Of a DNA stretch of 64,000 nt, positions 50,734-63,210 are shown piece by piece. The translations under genes were made by a program, and so were the position numbers. Origin of the DNA: Mixia osmundae IAM 14324 (Eukaryota > Basidiomycota > Mixiomycetes > Mixiales > Mixiaceae); contig NW_014575561.1 in assembly GCF_000708205.1 (NCBI RefSeq), positions 628,299 to 692,298 of the forward strand, in the 5' to 3' direction. The notes under the pieces were generated by a model. That model did no database searches. It was not told the origin of the DNA and saw only the letters and a list, made by a program, of their open reading frames with translations. How positions within the stretch are numbered: position 1 is the stretch's first letter; every line of letters starts with the position of its first letter.

Positions 50734-51555
50734 TCAGAGCTGCAGGAGAGACATGAGCTGCTGACGATAGGCATAATCGTTCTTGGATGGCTTCGCTTCC
50801 TGCGTGAGACGCTTCTCGATCGATTGAGCATCTTTGACATGTCTCTGAGCTAGCTCCTCGATCTCAGTGCTGAATCGAATCGCTAGAGGCAGAGGTCGAT
50901 CAGCTTCTCGGTATACGAGAAGATCGTGTGCTCACTTTCGACGTCCAGCTTCTGGCTGAAGTCTGCGCGAAGAGCTCTTTTACGCTCCATGAGATCGTCG
51001 TACTGTTTGAGAAGTTTCGTACGTCTGTCCTATTGACGTACACTTGATGTGTGAGCTAGCCGACACATAGAGCAGCCCGCCCCACCTTCTCAAGGCTCAA
51101 ATTATGTTTGATCTTCTCGAGTGCTTCACGCGTCTTCTTAACTACATCAGTATGCTCTTCGAGCATGTGCTCAATGATCTCGCTGTACTCTCGATGAGTC
51201 CCCTAGCCTTCGCAAGGAACAAGTCTCGATTGACCGAAGATTGCGCGATATCGTACTCAGAGAGCCTTTGTCGCTGAGCTCGTCGATATCCTTGCGCGTG
51301 GCACAAATTGTAGTCTCGTCGGCTTCGAACGCTGGCTTGTACAGCTCGAGAAGCAGCGCTGCGGAGACATCAGACGATGGTCGGCTTGCATGCAAAGACG
51401 AGAATACCGGGAACTGAGGAGAGGATTCGCTTGCGAAGGTGCGAAGTGCCCGATGACAAGTTGGGCTCATTGGTCCGATGAGGTGCGCGTGAGGCGGCGT
51501 CTGAGCTCTGCGATGAATCGAGTGAAGAGGTGCTGCACGAGCTGGATGCGGACAT
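50734..51555 (-). CDS. Coiled-coil protein, unknown
   Basis: Five exons (51555..51408, 51358..51257, 51189..51086, 51029..50936, 50882..50734) give 198 residues. The first 45 are Ser-rich; the rest is almost wholly helical and charged: LLELYKPAFEADE, YSEIIEHMLEEHTDVVKKT, LLKQYDDLMERKRALRADF, then STEIEELAQRHVKDAQSI. The frame and the heptad pattern continue across each splice, which supports the model. The third junction (intron 51190..51256) is the weakest. The in-frame sequence upstream of 51555 is also open, so the N-terminus could be longer. Helical proteins of this size occur in BLOC, kinetochore and SNARE-tether complexes; I cannot assign one. Confidence 0.6.
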
Positions 51556-51806
51556 GTCGATGTGAGGAGCAAGGAGAGGGCTTGCAGCCCCGCGCGACAA
51601 TGATAAAGGGGAAGAACAGGAGTGACGAAGCAGACTGATAGACCCAGGCAGATCCTTCGGAGAGCTCTTCGCCCGCAAGGCCGCAAGTCGCGTGTTTATG
51701 TCATCGACGGTTTCGCTCGTCCTTGGCAAAATAAAGGCGTGACCGAGGCGACGACAGAGTACATAGTACCGACATCACCGACTGCGTGGGGAGGTGGGGT
51801 GTTACC

Positions 51807-54579
51807 ATGTCGACGGGGGAGATGCTCGAGAGCTACTATGCCCCCTCGAGCTCAAATTTTCAGCCGCCGCCACGACAGTCCTCAACCACCTCTCTGCCCC
51901 AAGGCGCTCGACCAGCAGCATCAACGAGCACACCTCCTGTGACTCCACCTACGATCAGTGTATCACACAGCGGCATGGGAACGCGTCGTTTCTCGAATGA
52001 GACGAGTACATCTGGCTCGACGGCAGTCCATGGCACGCCGGCAAAAGCGCAATACGCCTATCAACCGCAGCCCAACTTTGCCTCCTTCTATACACCGGAT
52101 GCGGAACAGCGAGGCAGATCTCGAGAGAGAAAGAACGAGGATTCCATTCTGATGGAACAGCTCAGTCCGCCTAGCTCCTCAGGCGCACACGCCCACTTCG
52201 GCTCACAACTGGGATACATCAAAGATCACGAGAGCGAGAAGCAGCCATCTCGTGCGGAGTCTCGTGCTTCCTACAGACAGAATGCAGAGAGCAAGGCGTA
52301 TGGATACAGAACCCCTCCGCCCCTGTCGAGAGCCAATACCAATGTCGATCCCGCTATGCCTGGCGGTGCAGCTCTCTACAGCACCCTCGCCAATGGATCG
52401 ACGAATCAGCTCGAGTTCGCAGAGGGTGACTTTGGCAGCTCGCCACGCTCAAGACAATGCTTCCAATTCCTATCTAGGCACATCATCGTGCGATGGACAA
52501 TCTTCATTCTGCCCGTGCTCTGCCTGCTCTGGATACCGGGCATCATTGGCTTGACCGCCGCGAAAGATGCAACAGTCTGGGGCGTACCGCTCGTCTGGTG
52601 GTCATCCTGGCTCTCCATCGTCTGGGTCGGTTGGTGGGGCGGAGTCGCCTTTGCGACTCTGTTGCCCGTCGTGCTGCGAATGACAATCGCCGTCGTCGCG
52701 CCGGAGACGCGAATGTATATCGACTACCTCTGCGCTCTACCGCGATCGATAGCTATCTTTGTCTGGGCGCTGCTCAACTGGATCCTCTTCCAGGTCTTCG
52801 TCACGAGCCATCAGTCTCATTCGGCGACGCACATCCTCCATCAATTTACCCAAGCTCTGTCTGGCATCTTCATTGCTTCCATCTTGCTGTTGATCGAGAA
52901 GATCATCGTGCAAGCTATCGCACACGCTTTCCACAAGAAGAGCTACGAAGACAGACTGTCGTCTCAAAAGTTTCAGATCGCGGCTCTCACCGTACTCTAC
53001 GTCAATTCGCACGACATTGGCCGTACGTCTCTACTGCTCTGCTTTGCCCCAACAGCTGATGGAGTATCGACAGGCTCTGATACGCTCGATGGAGCGTTTG
53101 CGAAAACACAGAAGGACTCTGCTCGCCGTGTGCTCAAGCGAGCTGCTCAACATGTCAAAGCGATAGCTCAGACAAGCGCGACTGTACTAGGTACAGTGGC
53201 TTCCGAAGTTGCCGGCGAACGTGTCTTGCAGCCCAATTCACCGCTATCGAGGGTCACGTCTGCCCTTGCCTCGCGCAATAAGACCCGTCAGCTCGCCAGA
53301 CGTATCTACTTCTCCTTCGTCCCATCAAAGCGCCACGCACTCTTCCAGTCCGATATCGAACGGTACTTCAGCTCGCCCGAAGACGCCGCAAACGCTTTCT
53401 ATACGTTCGACAGAGATGGAAATGGCGACGTCTCGCTTGAAGAGCTCGAGATGGCATGCCTCGAGCTGCACAGAGAACGTCTCTCGCTCGCGTCGAGTAT
53501 GCGCGATCTCGACAGCGCAGTCGCTCGAGTGGATTCAATCCTCATGACGCTGTGGTACATTGTCTCAATCCTCATCATTGTCGGCTTGCTCGATGTGTCA
53601 TTCAATACGATGATTGCCTCCGCCGGTACACTCATCCTCGGTCTTTCCTGGCTCATCGGAACGACGGCTCAAGAGATCCTGGCTAGCATTATCTTCTTGC
53701 TCATCAAGCATCCCTATGATGTCGGGTTAGTCACCTTTCGTTTGCAGATGCTCAATGCTGACGTACGAGGCGATCGGCAGGGATGTTGTTCGAATTGGAG
53801 ACGACAAACTGGTGGTGAAGGAGATGCACCTGCTCAGCACGATCTTCAAGAAGCTCGATGGTACGATCTCTCAGATGCCTCACACCCTCCTCAATACCAA
53901 AGCCGTTGAGAACATCCGTCGGTCTGGTCCGATATCGGAAACGTTCACGTTCGATGTCGATGTAGGCACATCCTTTGAATCGATCGAGGCTTTGACAGAG
54001 AAGATGTCGAATTGGGTCGAAAGCGAGAGGAGAGATTATCTGCCGGGCATCAATGTCCAGATCAAGGATTTCGATGCTCAGACGAAGCTCACGCTCGCTG
54101 CCGATATCAAGTATAGATCGAACTGGCAGAATGGCGCTCTACACGCGCAGAGACGCAACAAGTGGATTTGCGCTCTCAAGATATCACTGAACGAACTCAG
54201 AATCTTTGGGCCTGCCGGTGATCCAGATGCGGCTGCGGATCCGACGCTCATCAAGCTTCTTTCCAACGAACCCAGTCCGACTTATGACAGCGGCTCTGTC
54301 TCTTCGTCTGGAAAAGAAAAGGCGCCTATGTCACCTCTTGGCCAGACGCGCTCAAATGAGAGCAACGCAAGCAAGGCGACTCTGGGCGACATCCGCACGC
54401 TCAACTTCAATCAGCGCGACGTCGCCGCTCGTGATCCACTGAGCGACATCTTTGACGGCGCAGACGGCCGTGCGCCGCTCGAATCGGATACCGAAGCTCG
54501 AGGTCTTTCGCCTAGAGGCACCCAGCATCCCGGTCTTACCGCTCGCGATTTTGCTGTGCAGCAAAGCAAGAGCGTTTAG
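51807..54579 (+). CDS. MscS-type mechanosensitive channel with EF-hand
   Basis: Three exons (51807..53022, 53074..53725, 53781..54579) give 888 residues. The first 220 residues are disordered and Ser/Pro/Gln-rich. Membrane helices follow (IVRWTIFILPVLCLLWIPGI; ILFQVFVTSHQS; IFIASILLLIEKIIVQAIA). Next comes an EF-hand (FDRDGNGDVSLEELE), then the pore-lining MscS helix region (ASAGTLILGLSWLIGTTAQE, FLLIKHPYDVGDVV) and the cytosolic vestibule. This order matches the fungal Msy1/Msy2 type, which sit in the ER and control calcium release on hypo-osmotic shock. The 51-base intron 53023..53073 is in phase and stop-free; removing it restores SHDIGRSDTLD. The start is the ATG at 51807, as the frame upstream begins with GTG. 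Confidence 0.93.
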
Positions 54580-54762
54580 AAAGTACCGAGAATGAACCAT
54601 TGACCGCTCAACACGCATTTTCGCAGATCATACAGCTGCTGGTCAGCTCACGTTGTACTACTACTCTCATTAGACCGCAATTGCACGCACGCTCCTCTGA
54701 AATTCAAACGCGCTTCGTTTTGCCGCGCGACTTGGAACGCACCGGCCAGCAGAAGCGTCGAG

Positions 54763-56161
54763 ATGGCCGTACAGGAACCGACCAGACTGCAGAGCTAGTG
54801 CGTACGAAGTGGCTGACCGGCTCCAGCTGATTGCGCATCTCATCGCTCGCAGTGTTGGCTTCGATACGATCACACGCCAGATTGAGCAAAAGCTACTCAA
54901 GCGAGGTTTCCAGGTGAGCGACCCCTCGGCCGGCTTGCTGACAGTGCTAACGGCAGCCCTCGTCACAGTTCAATGTAAGTAGCGTGCATGAAATGTGCTA
55001 TCCTGCCAGCGACTGATGTGGCTCGTGCAACGACGGCAGGTCATACTCGTCGGCCAAACAGGCTTAGGCAAGTCAACGCTGCTCAACACGCTCTTTGCAA
55101 GCCAGTCAGTCTCGTCTTGCTGCATTTCATGTGCAGCGCTCAATCAATGCGCAGTCTGCTCGACTCGAAAGCTCGACTCGAGGTGGACGAGCCTATCCGT
55201 CAGACGACAGAGATCCAATCTGTCTCGCACAGCGAGTTGTGGGACGTGATCAGCTCTGCGGGCGCTGATCACTGGCTTGCTGTCCAGTCGTTCAAGAAAA
55301 CAATGTCACATTAAGACTGAACATTGTCGACACGCCCGGTTTCGGCGACCTTGTCAACAATGAAGGCTGGTCAGTCGAGGGCTGGTTAGCTACCCACGCG
55401 ATTCTGTGCCTAACGTCAGCTTCTTGAACAGCTGGGACAGCATCATCAAGTACATCAAGGATCAGCACTCGTCCTACCTCCGCAAAGAGCTCACGGCCAT
55501 GCGCGACCGCCATATCCAGGACACGCGAATCCATGCCTGTCTCTACTTCATCGCGCCCACCGGTCACGCTCTCAAACCGATTGATACGATCGTCATGAAG
55601 CGATTGAGCGAGATTGTCAATGTCATTCCGGTCATTGCCAAGTCGGACTCGCTTACGCTCGAAGAACGCGAAGTGTTCAAGCAACGCATCAGAGCCGAGC
55701 TGGCTCATCACAAGATCAGACTGTATCCTTTTGACTCTGAAGATCTTGACGAGTCAGAAGTCCAGCTGAATGAATACATCAGGGTGAGCCCACTTCACCT
55801 TGTCCTGCGGCACTCATCGCTCACCCCGACTGTCAGAACATGGCGCCCTTTGCCGTCGTCGGCTCAGAGCGCAGTGTGATCATCAACGGCAAGACTGTTC
55901 GAGGTCGCAAGAACAGATGGGGCATCGTCAACGTCGAAGACGAAGCGCATTGCGAATTCAATTATCTGCGCAACTTTCTTACGAGGTCAGGCCAGTCGGA
56001 TCCGAGCTTTTCAGTCTCTGATGCCTTTGTCACTGGACAGGACGCATCTACAGGATCTCATCGAGACAACAGCACAGATCCATTACGAGGCATTCAGGAG
56101 CAAACAGCTTCTCGCGCTCAAGGAGTCGAGCGCGAACAAGCAACAAGCTCAGAACGCATAG
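54763..56161 (+). CDS. CDC10: Septin CDC10
   Basis: Nine exons (54763..54797, 54853..54913, 54969..54974, 55040..55104, 55155..55231, 55288..55369, 55432..55783, 55837..55985, 56041..56161) give 315 residues, close to yeast Cdc10. The start MAVQEPTRLQSYVGFDTIT and absence of a C-terminal coiled coil are typical. GTPase motifs: P-loop GQTGLGKST, switch II DTPGFGD, AKSD for guanine binding; the septin unique element includes GRKNRWGIVNVED. Cdc10 pairs form the centre of septin rods at the bud neck or septum. Exon 54969..54974 is six bases and encodes the Phe-Asn in GFQFNVILVG. Intron 55232..55287 is GC-AG (GCGAGT); GT donors nearby are out of phase. Confidence 0.96.
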
Positions 56162-56316
56162 ACGGGAAAGTGTGCACTCCCTTTCATGATGATGTTCGTG
56201 TCATGCATCTGTATGTAGACTTGCAACCCACGTGGATAGCGGCGTCCGCGCAATTCGCCACGACTGTCTTTGGCCGCGTCGCGTAAGGCTGACATCTCGC
56301 CAAGGCCTGAGGACGG

Positions 56317-59300
56317 ATGGTCAGCTCGGTCGAGCAGGCCACATGTCCTCGGATTGCCATCTTTGCTACAGAGAGCGTCCACCAGATCTGTCAGCGCAAT
56401 GGCCTGCCTAACCTGTCCACACTACTCAGACCTTGGGAGCATAGCGTCGAAAGAGGCACGAGCTCCATCAGGTCATCAGCTGCTCAATGCTGATACCCCA
56501 TCGAGGTCGTGCAGTCGCTGTGAGGATCTCGACCTACGACTCTCAGCAGCACGCTGTCTTCCCGCTGCTGCTCAATGAGATTGAGGATATCCTCCAAGAC
56601 GACCTCGAGGTGACCGGCGAAGTGGAGGCGGCGGGCGACTTGCTCGATGCCTTGGGGACTCGTATATCTCGTCAGTCAGATGCTTGGCTTGCGCAAGGCC
56701 TCGACGAAGCTCAAGAGCGACCATGGTATCGCATCTTCAAGGAAGCCGTCATTGCGCGACGACCTATCACAAGCTACGACACGTTTGGTCATCCCGTAGC
56801 AGGCAAGCTTCCTCGTACGTCCATGAGCCACGCTCAAGTACGTTCTCAGCCTGGCTCTGCGTATCTGCATCCGAGCCTTCGCCGCTCGAATCGCTCGCGC
56901 GTCTCTATGCGGCGACGTCTCGCGAGACCTTGTTTGCTGACAAGAAGTACATCGACCCCTCCATGTTCCGGTACTATGTCATCCTCCACGACAACTTACA
57001 CGATGATTCCAATGCGACGAAAGAGTTGCTCGAGCAAGTCAAGCGAGCTTACGGCGTTCACTGCGCTGTTCTGCCCATATGTGCCTTCGCGGCTGCCAAC
57101 CGAGGCATAGCAGGACCACTCTCTGAACGGTGGTCAGCAGAATCAGAGATACCCAACACGCGCTCAGACGGGTTTGCAACGCTATGGAATGCCTGTCTGC
57201 CTTCTCAGCAAGACACAGCATTGACAACACGACATGACGAGCTCCAACATGCGCGAACAGCATCGCGGGAGTCCAACGCTGCTCAGAGCCTCGTTGAGCC
57301 CGGTGCAATGCTCGGAGATCGAGATGCGGTCGTCATCAAGCTCTTCCTACGAGAATTTGTGGTGCAGTCGCTTGTGCCGCACATGGAAAGGTGCCTTGTC
57401 CAATGGAATGAATCGGTCCGCCATGCTTCCCTTTAGCATCTTCCGATGCTGAGTGTGATGCTTCCGGACAGCTTGCAGCTTCTCGGCGTGGTCTCACCTC
57501 CCGACTCTTCAGCGCCGGGCGTAAATTTCTCGGCTCAGGCTCTGCTGCCCCCTCCCGCGCCGGTTCACCAGCTATACCTGCCAGCGTGGGGTATGATCCG
57601 ATAAAAGACATGTGTGTCGACTTTGGTCTGAAGTATCGGCAGTCTGACCAGAATCTCAGATATTCGCACATCAGCACCGAGGCACAGACGCGCAGGCTCG
57701 CAGATTACGCTTTCATGATGCAAGACTACAAGCTGGCCAGTCACACTTACGACCAACATAGACGCGATGTCCAGCCTAGCAAAGCATACAGATGTTTTGC
57801 AAGCTCATCTGTATGCTCATCGAATCAACCTCTGGACTTGCTGAATTAGCCAAACAGAGAATGGCCGGCATGTCGCTGCTCTGCTCGATGCTGCAATCGA
57901 CTGCAGTACAACCCGCCTTGGTCTCTGAAGCTCTACAATTCGCCGAAGACGCCATTCGTACGAAGGAGAACAAGACGGCGCTCGATGGGCTGCGCGCAAT
58001 ATGCCTTTATGCCGAAATACTGACGAGCCTTCGAGAGTACGCACGAGCTTCTTTGCTTCTCATTTCTGCTGCTGGACAGATCGACGAGATATCAAGCGCT
58101 CTGTGGCTCGAGCAAGCTGCATTGGCGCTTCGACAAGCCGGTGCTCGATCAAGTCGACGTCAGGCACGCACCATGCTCATGGCGGCTCATCGTTACGAAC
58201 AAGCCGGTCATCGTCCACAATCTACGCACTGCCTCGAGGTGATCATCGATGCAAGCAATGGCTTACAATGGCCTGGCATTGAGAAGCAGACAATGCGCAG
58301 TCTCATCCGGCAAGCTTGCGCAACGGGACATCCTCTCAAGGCAATCGAGTCTATAGTATTGCTTCTTCGCAAGTCGACTCCTTCGGCTTTCAGTGGTGCT
58401 CAGGAAGACTCGGAAATGCTACAGGAACTATCGACTGCGTGGAAGGTGCGCGAGTCTGCTCACATACAGCCTTTTAAAATGACTGACGTAAGCCGACACA
58501 GCTGCTGGACGATTCGAGCAAGACTGCGCTTGCTTCTAGAGACGTATGTGTGCAGAACGCGTTTGCTGAGCCGGTGTATACCCGGTTGGACTTGCCGCAT
58601 CAGCAAGTCACGGCCAGAACGCACTGCGCTTTGCTACCTGAAGACTATATCCAGAGACTCTTTCGAGATCGGTCAAGACCCGAGCGTATCATACGACAAG
58701 GTGGCAATCGTACAGCAGGCTTAGGAGGTCAGTTGCCTGGGTTGCAGCATTTCTGAAATGGCTCACATCAGACCGAACGCAGATAAGCTGCGCTTGACTG
58801 TTCGGTTGCGCAACCCTCTGTACACGACTGTTTCGCTGACGAAGATTCGCATCGTCTGTCAAGACGTGAGAGAGCCCAACCACATCCTTGAGGATGACTC
58901 GCTGTCTTTCGTGTGCCCTGATCGAGTCGAGCTCCTGGCGGCCGAAGTCTCAGAGGTTTGCTATGGCGATTTCTGGCGATCAGAAGCTGAAATCCACGCA
59001 GATTGAGGTCTCTGTGACAGCGCGGAAAGCGCTGCAGTTTACAGTCGATCACATCGAGTTCTTGCTCAACGACATGCTGCAATGTCGGGACAGCCTGAGA
59101 CGAAAGGGCTCGCGACTGCAGAAGACGCTCGAGCAGCGTGTTCAGGCTTCATATGCAGAAGATACATCACTCTCTGTGCTCGTGCTGGACGAGCTGCCCT
59201 CGCTCAAGATGGAGCTGCAACTGCCGGAGCGGTCGTTGGCGGGCGAAAGGTCACGGGCATGTCTCGTACTCAGTAACCCGGGACAGGTACCTCTGACGAG

Positions 59301-60787
59301 CTTGCGCTTGCATTCCAGCCATCCGCATATCCTCTCGATGGTGCAAATGGGACAGCAAGATGACGGGACAAGCATCAGATATGATGCTGCTTGCGATACG
59401 CGGCATGTTGCAAACAATATCGAGACCGATCGGCTGTCGGCGAACGTCCTTTTACAGCCGCTCCAAGCGAATGCAAGCATATCGCTCGATGTTTGGATAT
59501 ACGGAAGCTCTACAGAGGATATCACTGTCCTGGCGGCCTACGAAACAAAGGTGGGCTATGTACTGTGCGCCCTCTAGCTCATCTGAAGTGGTGCATGACA
59601 GGAGCAAGGGACGGTGTATATTGCTCAAGCGAGTCATCGGCTCACTGTCGACCCATCTATTGCCTTGCGTGTGCTGGATTGGTGGCACGATGTTGGACGT
59701 GACGAGCGAAATCTCTTGATCGAAGTATCTAATAGCCATCTCGAGCTCCCCTTTGTCTTGACGACGCTATTCGCTGCTGGTCCAGGATGGCAGCTCTCAT
59801 CTTCGCCTGCGTTCGAGACAGCACGACTCGCGCCGCGTCAGAACCTTGTTTGCTCGGTCGTGTTCAAGCAGCTGCCCTCCACCGATCAGGGGAGCCTGTC
59901 TGCTCAGACTTCTGACTTCACAGCGCAACAAATCAAGAAGCTATTGAATAACGAGTCAGTCCTGGCCGATGCACCGGGACCGATTTCGGTTACCGTCTCT
60001 ACAACAGCGGATCACTTGCCGAGCGGCGTATACGAACATCTCGTCAGCTTGCGCGCCGCTCATCGCCGCAAGTCTCTTTCTGCAGCCTTCTCAATGGTCC
60101 CTGTCGACTTCTTGCCCCATTCCTTCACAAGTCAAACGGAAGGCACGATCGATCTCGCAGTCGGCTGGTGTCTTGCAGATGCCGATCGAAGCGGCTACAT
60201 CTACCAGGCCGAGCTTCAGGTTGAGCCGGCCAAGGATGTGCTGAGCGAGATCCTACAAGCCGCTGAGAGCACTGCGGGAGGCTTGTACGAAGAATCGCAA
60301 GTGGAGAAAACGGCTTTGATTGCGAGCCTGCGGCGGTCGCACCTCGTGAGCAACGACTGTCCGCTACGTGTCTCCCTCGTTGCGCCAGGCTCAGTCGATA
60401 TGCCCCCGTCGCGAAGAGCTAAGACTGTTCCGTTCTCAATACGGTGCATCAACGTGTCTACCACCTCGAATCTAGCCATTACAGCACATCTGAACGTCAA
60501 GACCAGCACAAACAGAACTGAGACAACGTAAGCCCAGGGCGGTACTTGCGGGACCTATGCTGATAGATGGATCCAGTGCGATGCTCGTGGGAAAGACGCG
60601 TCTCGAGGCGTCAGTCAGCCCATTGGAGCAGATTGAGCTTGCAACGACTGCCTGGCTGCCGAGAGCAGGCATCTACGATCTGTCCAATTGGCGACTTAGC
60701 GTCCGAGAGCAGAGCGAGCAACAGAGCGTCAAGCGTGACTGGATCATCAATGGCATACAACAACATTTACGTGCTGTACAGCCCTAG
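56317..60787 (+). CDS. TRS85: TRS85/TRAPPC8, TRAPPIII subunit
   Basis: Ten exons give about 1,327 residues: 56317..56455, 56515..56802, 56850..57415, 57472..57810, 57858..58445, 58502..58671, 58748..58955, 59002..59550, 59602..60527, 60577..60787. N-terminal family text: NGLPNLSTLLRPWEHSVE and HPVAAWLCVSASEPSPLESL. Then FVVQSLVPHMERCLVQWNE and the SRRGLTSRLFSAGRKFLG patch, followed by alpha-solenoid repeats. The C-terminal half has Ig-like beta segments (NPLYTTVSLTKIRIVCQDV; SNPGQVPLTSLRLHSSHP). TRAPPC8 recruits the Rab1/Ypt1 exchange complex TRAPPIII to membranes for autophagy. The first two introns are GC-AG (56456..56514 and 56803..56849). The join 58672..58747 is tentative and rests on frame only. 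Confidence 0.9.
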
Positions 60788-60839
60788 CGCCCTGAAGATA
60801 TGCTGCGATTGTTGTTGACACTTTTCACTTTGCAAGACT

Positions 60840-62118
60840 CTAGAAAAGATGCTGAAGCGTGCGCGAGTCGCTGACGAGTTCCACGGCGTTCGTTGCCCAG
60901 AGTTGCTTGTAGACGTTATCGGTCTCATCATGCTATTCACCAATGCATCATCAGTAAATTGACCAGTGGTCGAACACGCTCGCTGACCATTTGATCGTAG
61001 TAAGCGAGCTCCTCCCAGTCTTCGGCTTCTGCCGCCCGGAGTGGCGCGAACAGGGAAGGATTGGAACGGGTAGGCGCGACGAATCCGCGAGGACCAGTAG
61101 GCGCAGCGTTCTCATCTGCCACGACGCTCATCTGAACCGCTCTGGGCTGCTCTTGCGCTCTTTCCTTTCCATTTGCTTTCGGCCGGCTGGTCAGATCGTC
61201 CTCTTCTGATGACTCGCCGTCTGTATCGGCCCGCTTCTTGCCTCTCCGTGTGCGATCGTCGTCGTGAGGTTCTATGTAGGCAGGATTGACGCGCATCTGG
61301 AGGGTAGAGCAAAGGGGCGTCAGATGGATCTCATCTGTCGCAAGGCAGCAGCCATCAGTTTGATCTGGGCAGGCTGATGTTGGCGCTCCTGACCATTGGT
61401 GATAGCTGCGACGAAGTACTGAGTCTGATCTGGGTTGATATCACCCTTCATGCTCGTTCGCTGGAGGAGATGCTGATCGGGCTCATCGGCAGCCTGAGCA
61501 GCCATGAAGCGATCTTTGCTGTTCTCCTCACCCTTTGCATACTTTTCCGCCTTTTCCCGATCGAACCTCTCGTATTTCTGGCCATTCTTGCCCTCGAGCG
61601 GTATGGACAACTCCAATTGACCCGACCGTGGCTTGTAGCGCGCATAGGTCTTGGGTACATCGGTGAGCTCTCGGTAGCAAGGCGGGAGAAGCGGCTGCTT
61701 GTGGGCTGGTTTGCCGCCTACTCGGGCAGGCTTGTGAGGATATTGTAGTAAGGCCAATTTGCTTGCCAAGTTGGGCACAAGATAGACTGGCAGACTCTGC
61801 ACGACTGCTTCAGCTTGCGGAGCTGAACTCTGACGAAGAAGAGAGCTTCACTTTGACGATAGGATCATGATCCAAGTCTGTGTGGATCTGAGCAGCCGGC
61901 AGAGCAGGTGCATCCTCGCTCCCGTCGACGCCATGCATTGCAGTGTCCGGCACTTCCGCCACATCGAGCGGCGTGCGATCATTGCCGTCGGCGTCGATTG
62001 CCGACCGTGGTGCGAGCTTACTCGGGCTGGTCTTGCTGGCTCGAGTCGCTCGTGACATCTTCGAGCGGTCAAGAGCAAAGAAAGACTCGGTCGATTGACG
62101 TTTCTCGACGCGTGTCAT
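60840..62118 (-). CDS. RPC37: RNA polymerase III subunit RPC5/RPC37
   Basis: Four exons (62118..61835, 61794..61394, 61334..60964, 60923..60840) give 379 residues. Core text is SLPVYLVPNLASKLALLQYP, then KPARV, an ELSIPLE strand, DEIHLTPLCSTLQMR and WEELAYYDQMVSE. These match the Sin/RPC5 family. The subunit dimerises with RPC53 to form the TFIIF-like Pol III subcomplex that supports initiation, termination and reinitiation at tRNA and 5S genes. The first and last introns are only 40 bases, shorter than most here, so those two joins are less sure; the exon sum is a multiple of three. If the last intron is not used, the protein ends 52 bases later at 60937 with another C-terminus. Its stop lies 53 bases from the TRS85 stop. 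Confidence 0.85.
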
Positions 62119-62126
62119 GTTGCGCT

Positions 62127-63043
62127 ACGAGGGCGATTGCATAGACTGACATCATGGGCCAAGGGCCGAGCGATCGAGAGCAGACTCACCCAAGCAGTTT
62201 CATAAGGAGCAACGGCGCGAGATAGAGTGAAAACAGTGTACAACTCCAAGACTTGAGAGCAGGATCGCAGCGATGGCAACCAGCAGGATGGCACCATTTC
62301 TACAAACCTCAGTCAGAGCGGCAGTAGAATCAATACCATTTTGGAAGCGGCATCATGTCAGACATGGTGAGGTCCTTCACGTACATCGAAGGTCGAGCCC
62401 TGCATCATCTTGCGAATATAGCATTGTCGTAGTTCGCTGGGCCAGATACATGACACTCCCCATTTCTTACACTTGAGTATGGGCTCGAAGATATTGGGGT
62501 CGCTCGCAAGCCAAGTCGATTGCCCAAGACTGATGTCCAAGGTGATATTGGCGGTCTTTGAGCAACAACGGCTTCCCCACTTGTCGATCGTCTCTGCAGC
62601 TAGCCTGACCCAAGTCACGCTGAGCAGGCGCGTGCTGGGAATGGCAAAGACTGACTCGAGTCGCATCTGCCATGCAAAGAGCGGAGGGAACATGAGGAGC
62701 TGATTGACCTTGCTCGAGCGAACGTTGTGCGAGAAGACGTCTGTAGACGGTCGTTCGAGGTGTTCGGGGACAGTGACTTCCATGCTGAACTCGCCCGAGT
62801 CGAGTCGAGCGATCTTTGTATTGGCATTCTTCGAGTAGCAGTCCGCTTTCTCGCGCGCGTGTCAGCACCAGCGCCAGCATCTCTCGCGGTGGAGTGCGCA
62901 GACCTTTGATGCGACCTGCAGCACGGTCAGTGTACCGTCATGGCGAGCGGTGCGGCCGTACCTGTGATGAAGTAGTGTCGAGGATAGTATTGATGAGCTT
63001 CGATCGCAAGGCCGAGCGCGAGCATCAGGACGAGCACCCGCAT
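62127..63043 (-). CDS. Unknown protein with N- and C-terminal hydrophobic segments, model incomplete
   Basis: Coding evidence exists but the exon chain is unresolved. At 63043 an ATG starts a signal-like stretch (MRVLVLMLALGLAIEAHQYY) that runs into a donor near 62964. A central frame (about 62790..62350) reads GEFSMEVTVPEHLERPSTD and KVNQLLMFPPLFAW. Near 62300..62210 another frame has a membrane-like run (NGAILLVAIAAILLSSLGVV). A luminal domain between two membrane helices would be like seipin in topology, but I see no firm seipin motif. The region likely contains five or more short introns. It is divergent from the DUF2256 gene. The coordinates are an outline, not exact ends. Confidence 0.4.
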
Positions 63044-63210
63044 ATCTTCTCAGCCGATGCAAAACGTGGAGCGCTGAGCATGATGAGCAGGCAAGACGGT
63101 GGCGGAAAGAGGGCTTGGCACGGAGTTGATGCTCGAGCTCGAGCGCGACTTGACACCCCTTGTCGGTGCGACGGAGGCTTTTGCGAACGTTGTAGAGACA
63201 CAATGACTTG

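Noticed and set aside
57802-57857. GC-AG intron (GCAAGC donor) in TRS85
   Set aside because: A GT donor at 57811 is also in phase and gives better family spacing (KAYRCFASSSRMAG), so it was not counted as GC-AG.
62467-62880. Minus ORF of 137 codons
   Set aside because: Its composition is noise-like and it conflicts with the better central frame of the unresolved gene.
62127-63043. Naming the two-segment protein as seipin
   Set aside because: Only topology agrees; no diagnostic seipin sequence could be aligned.
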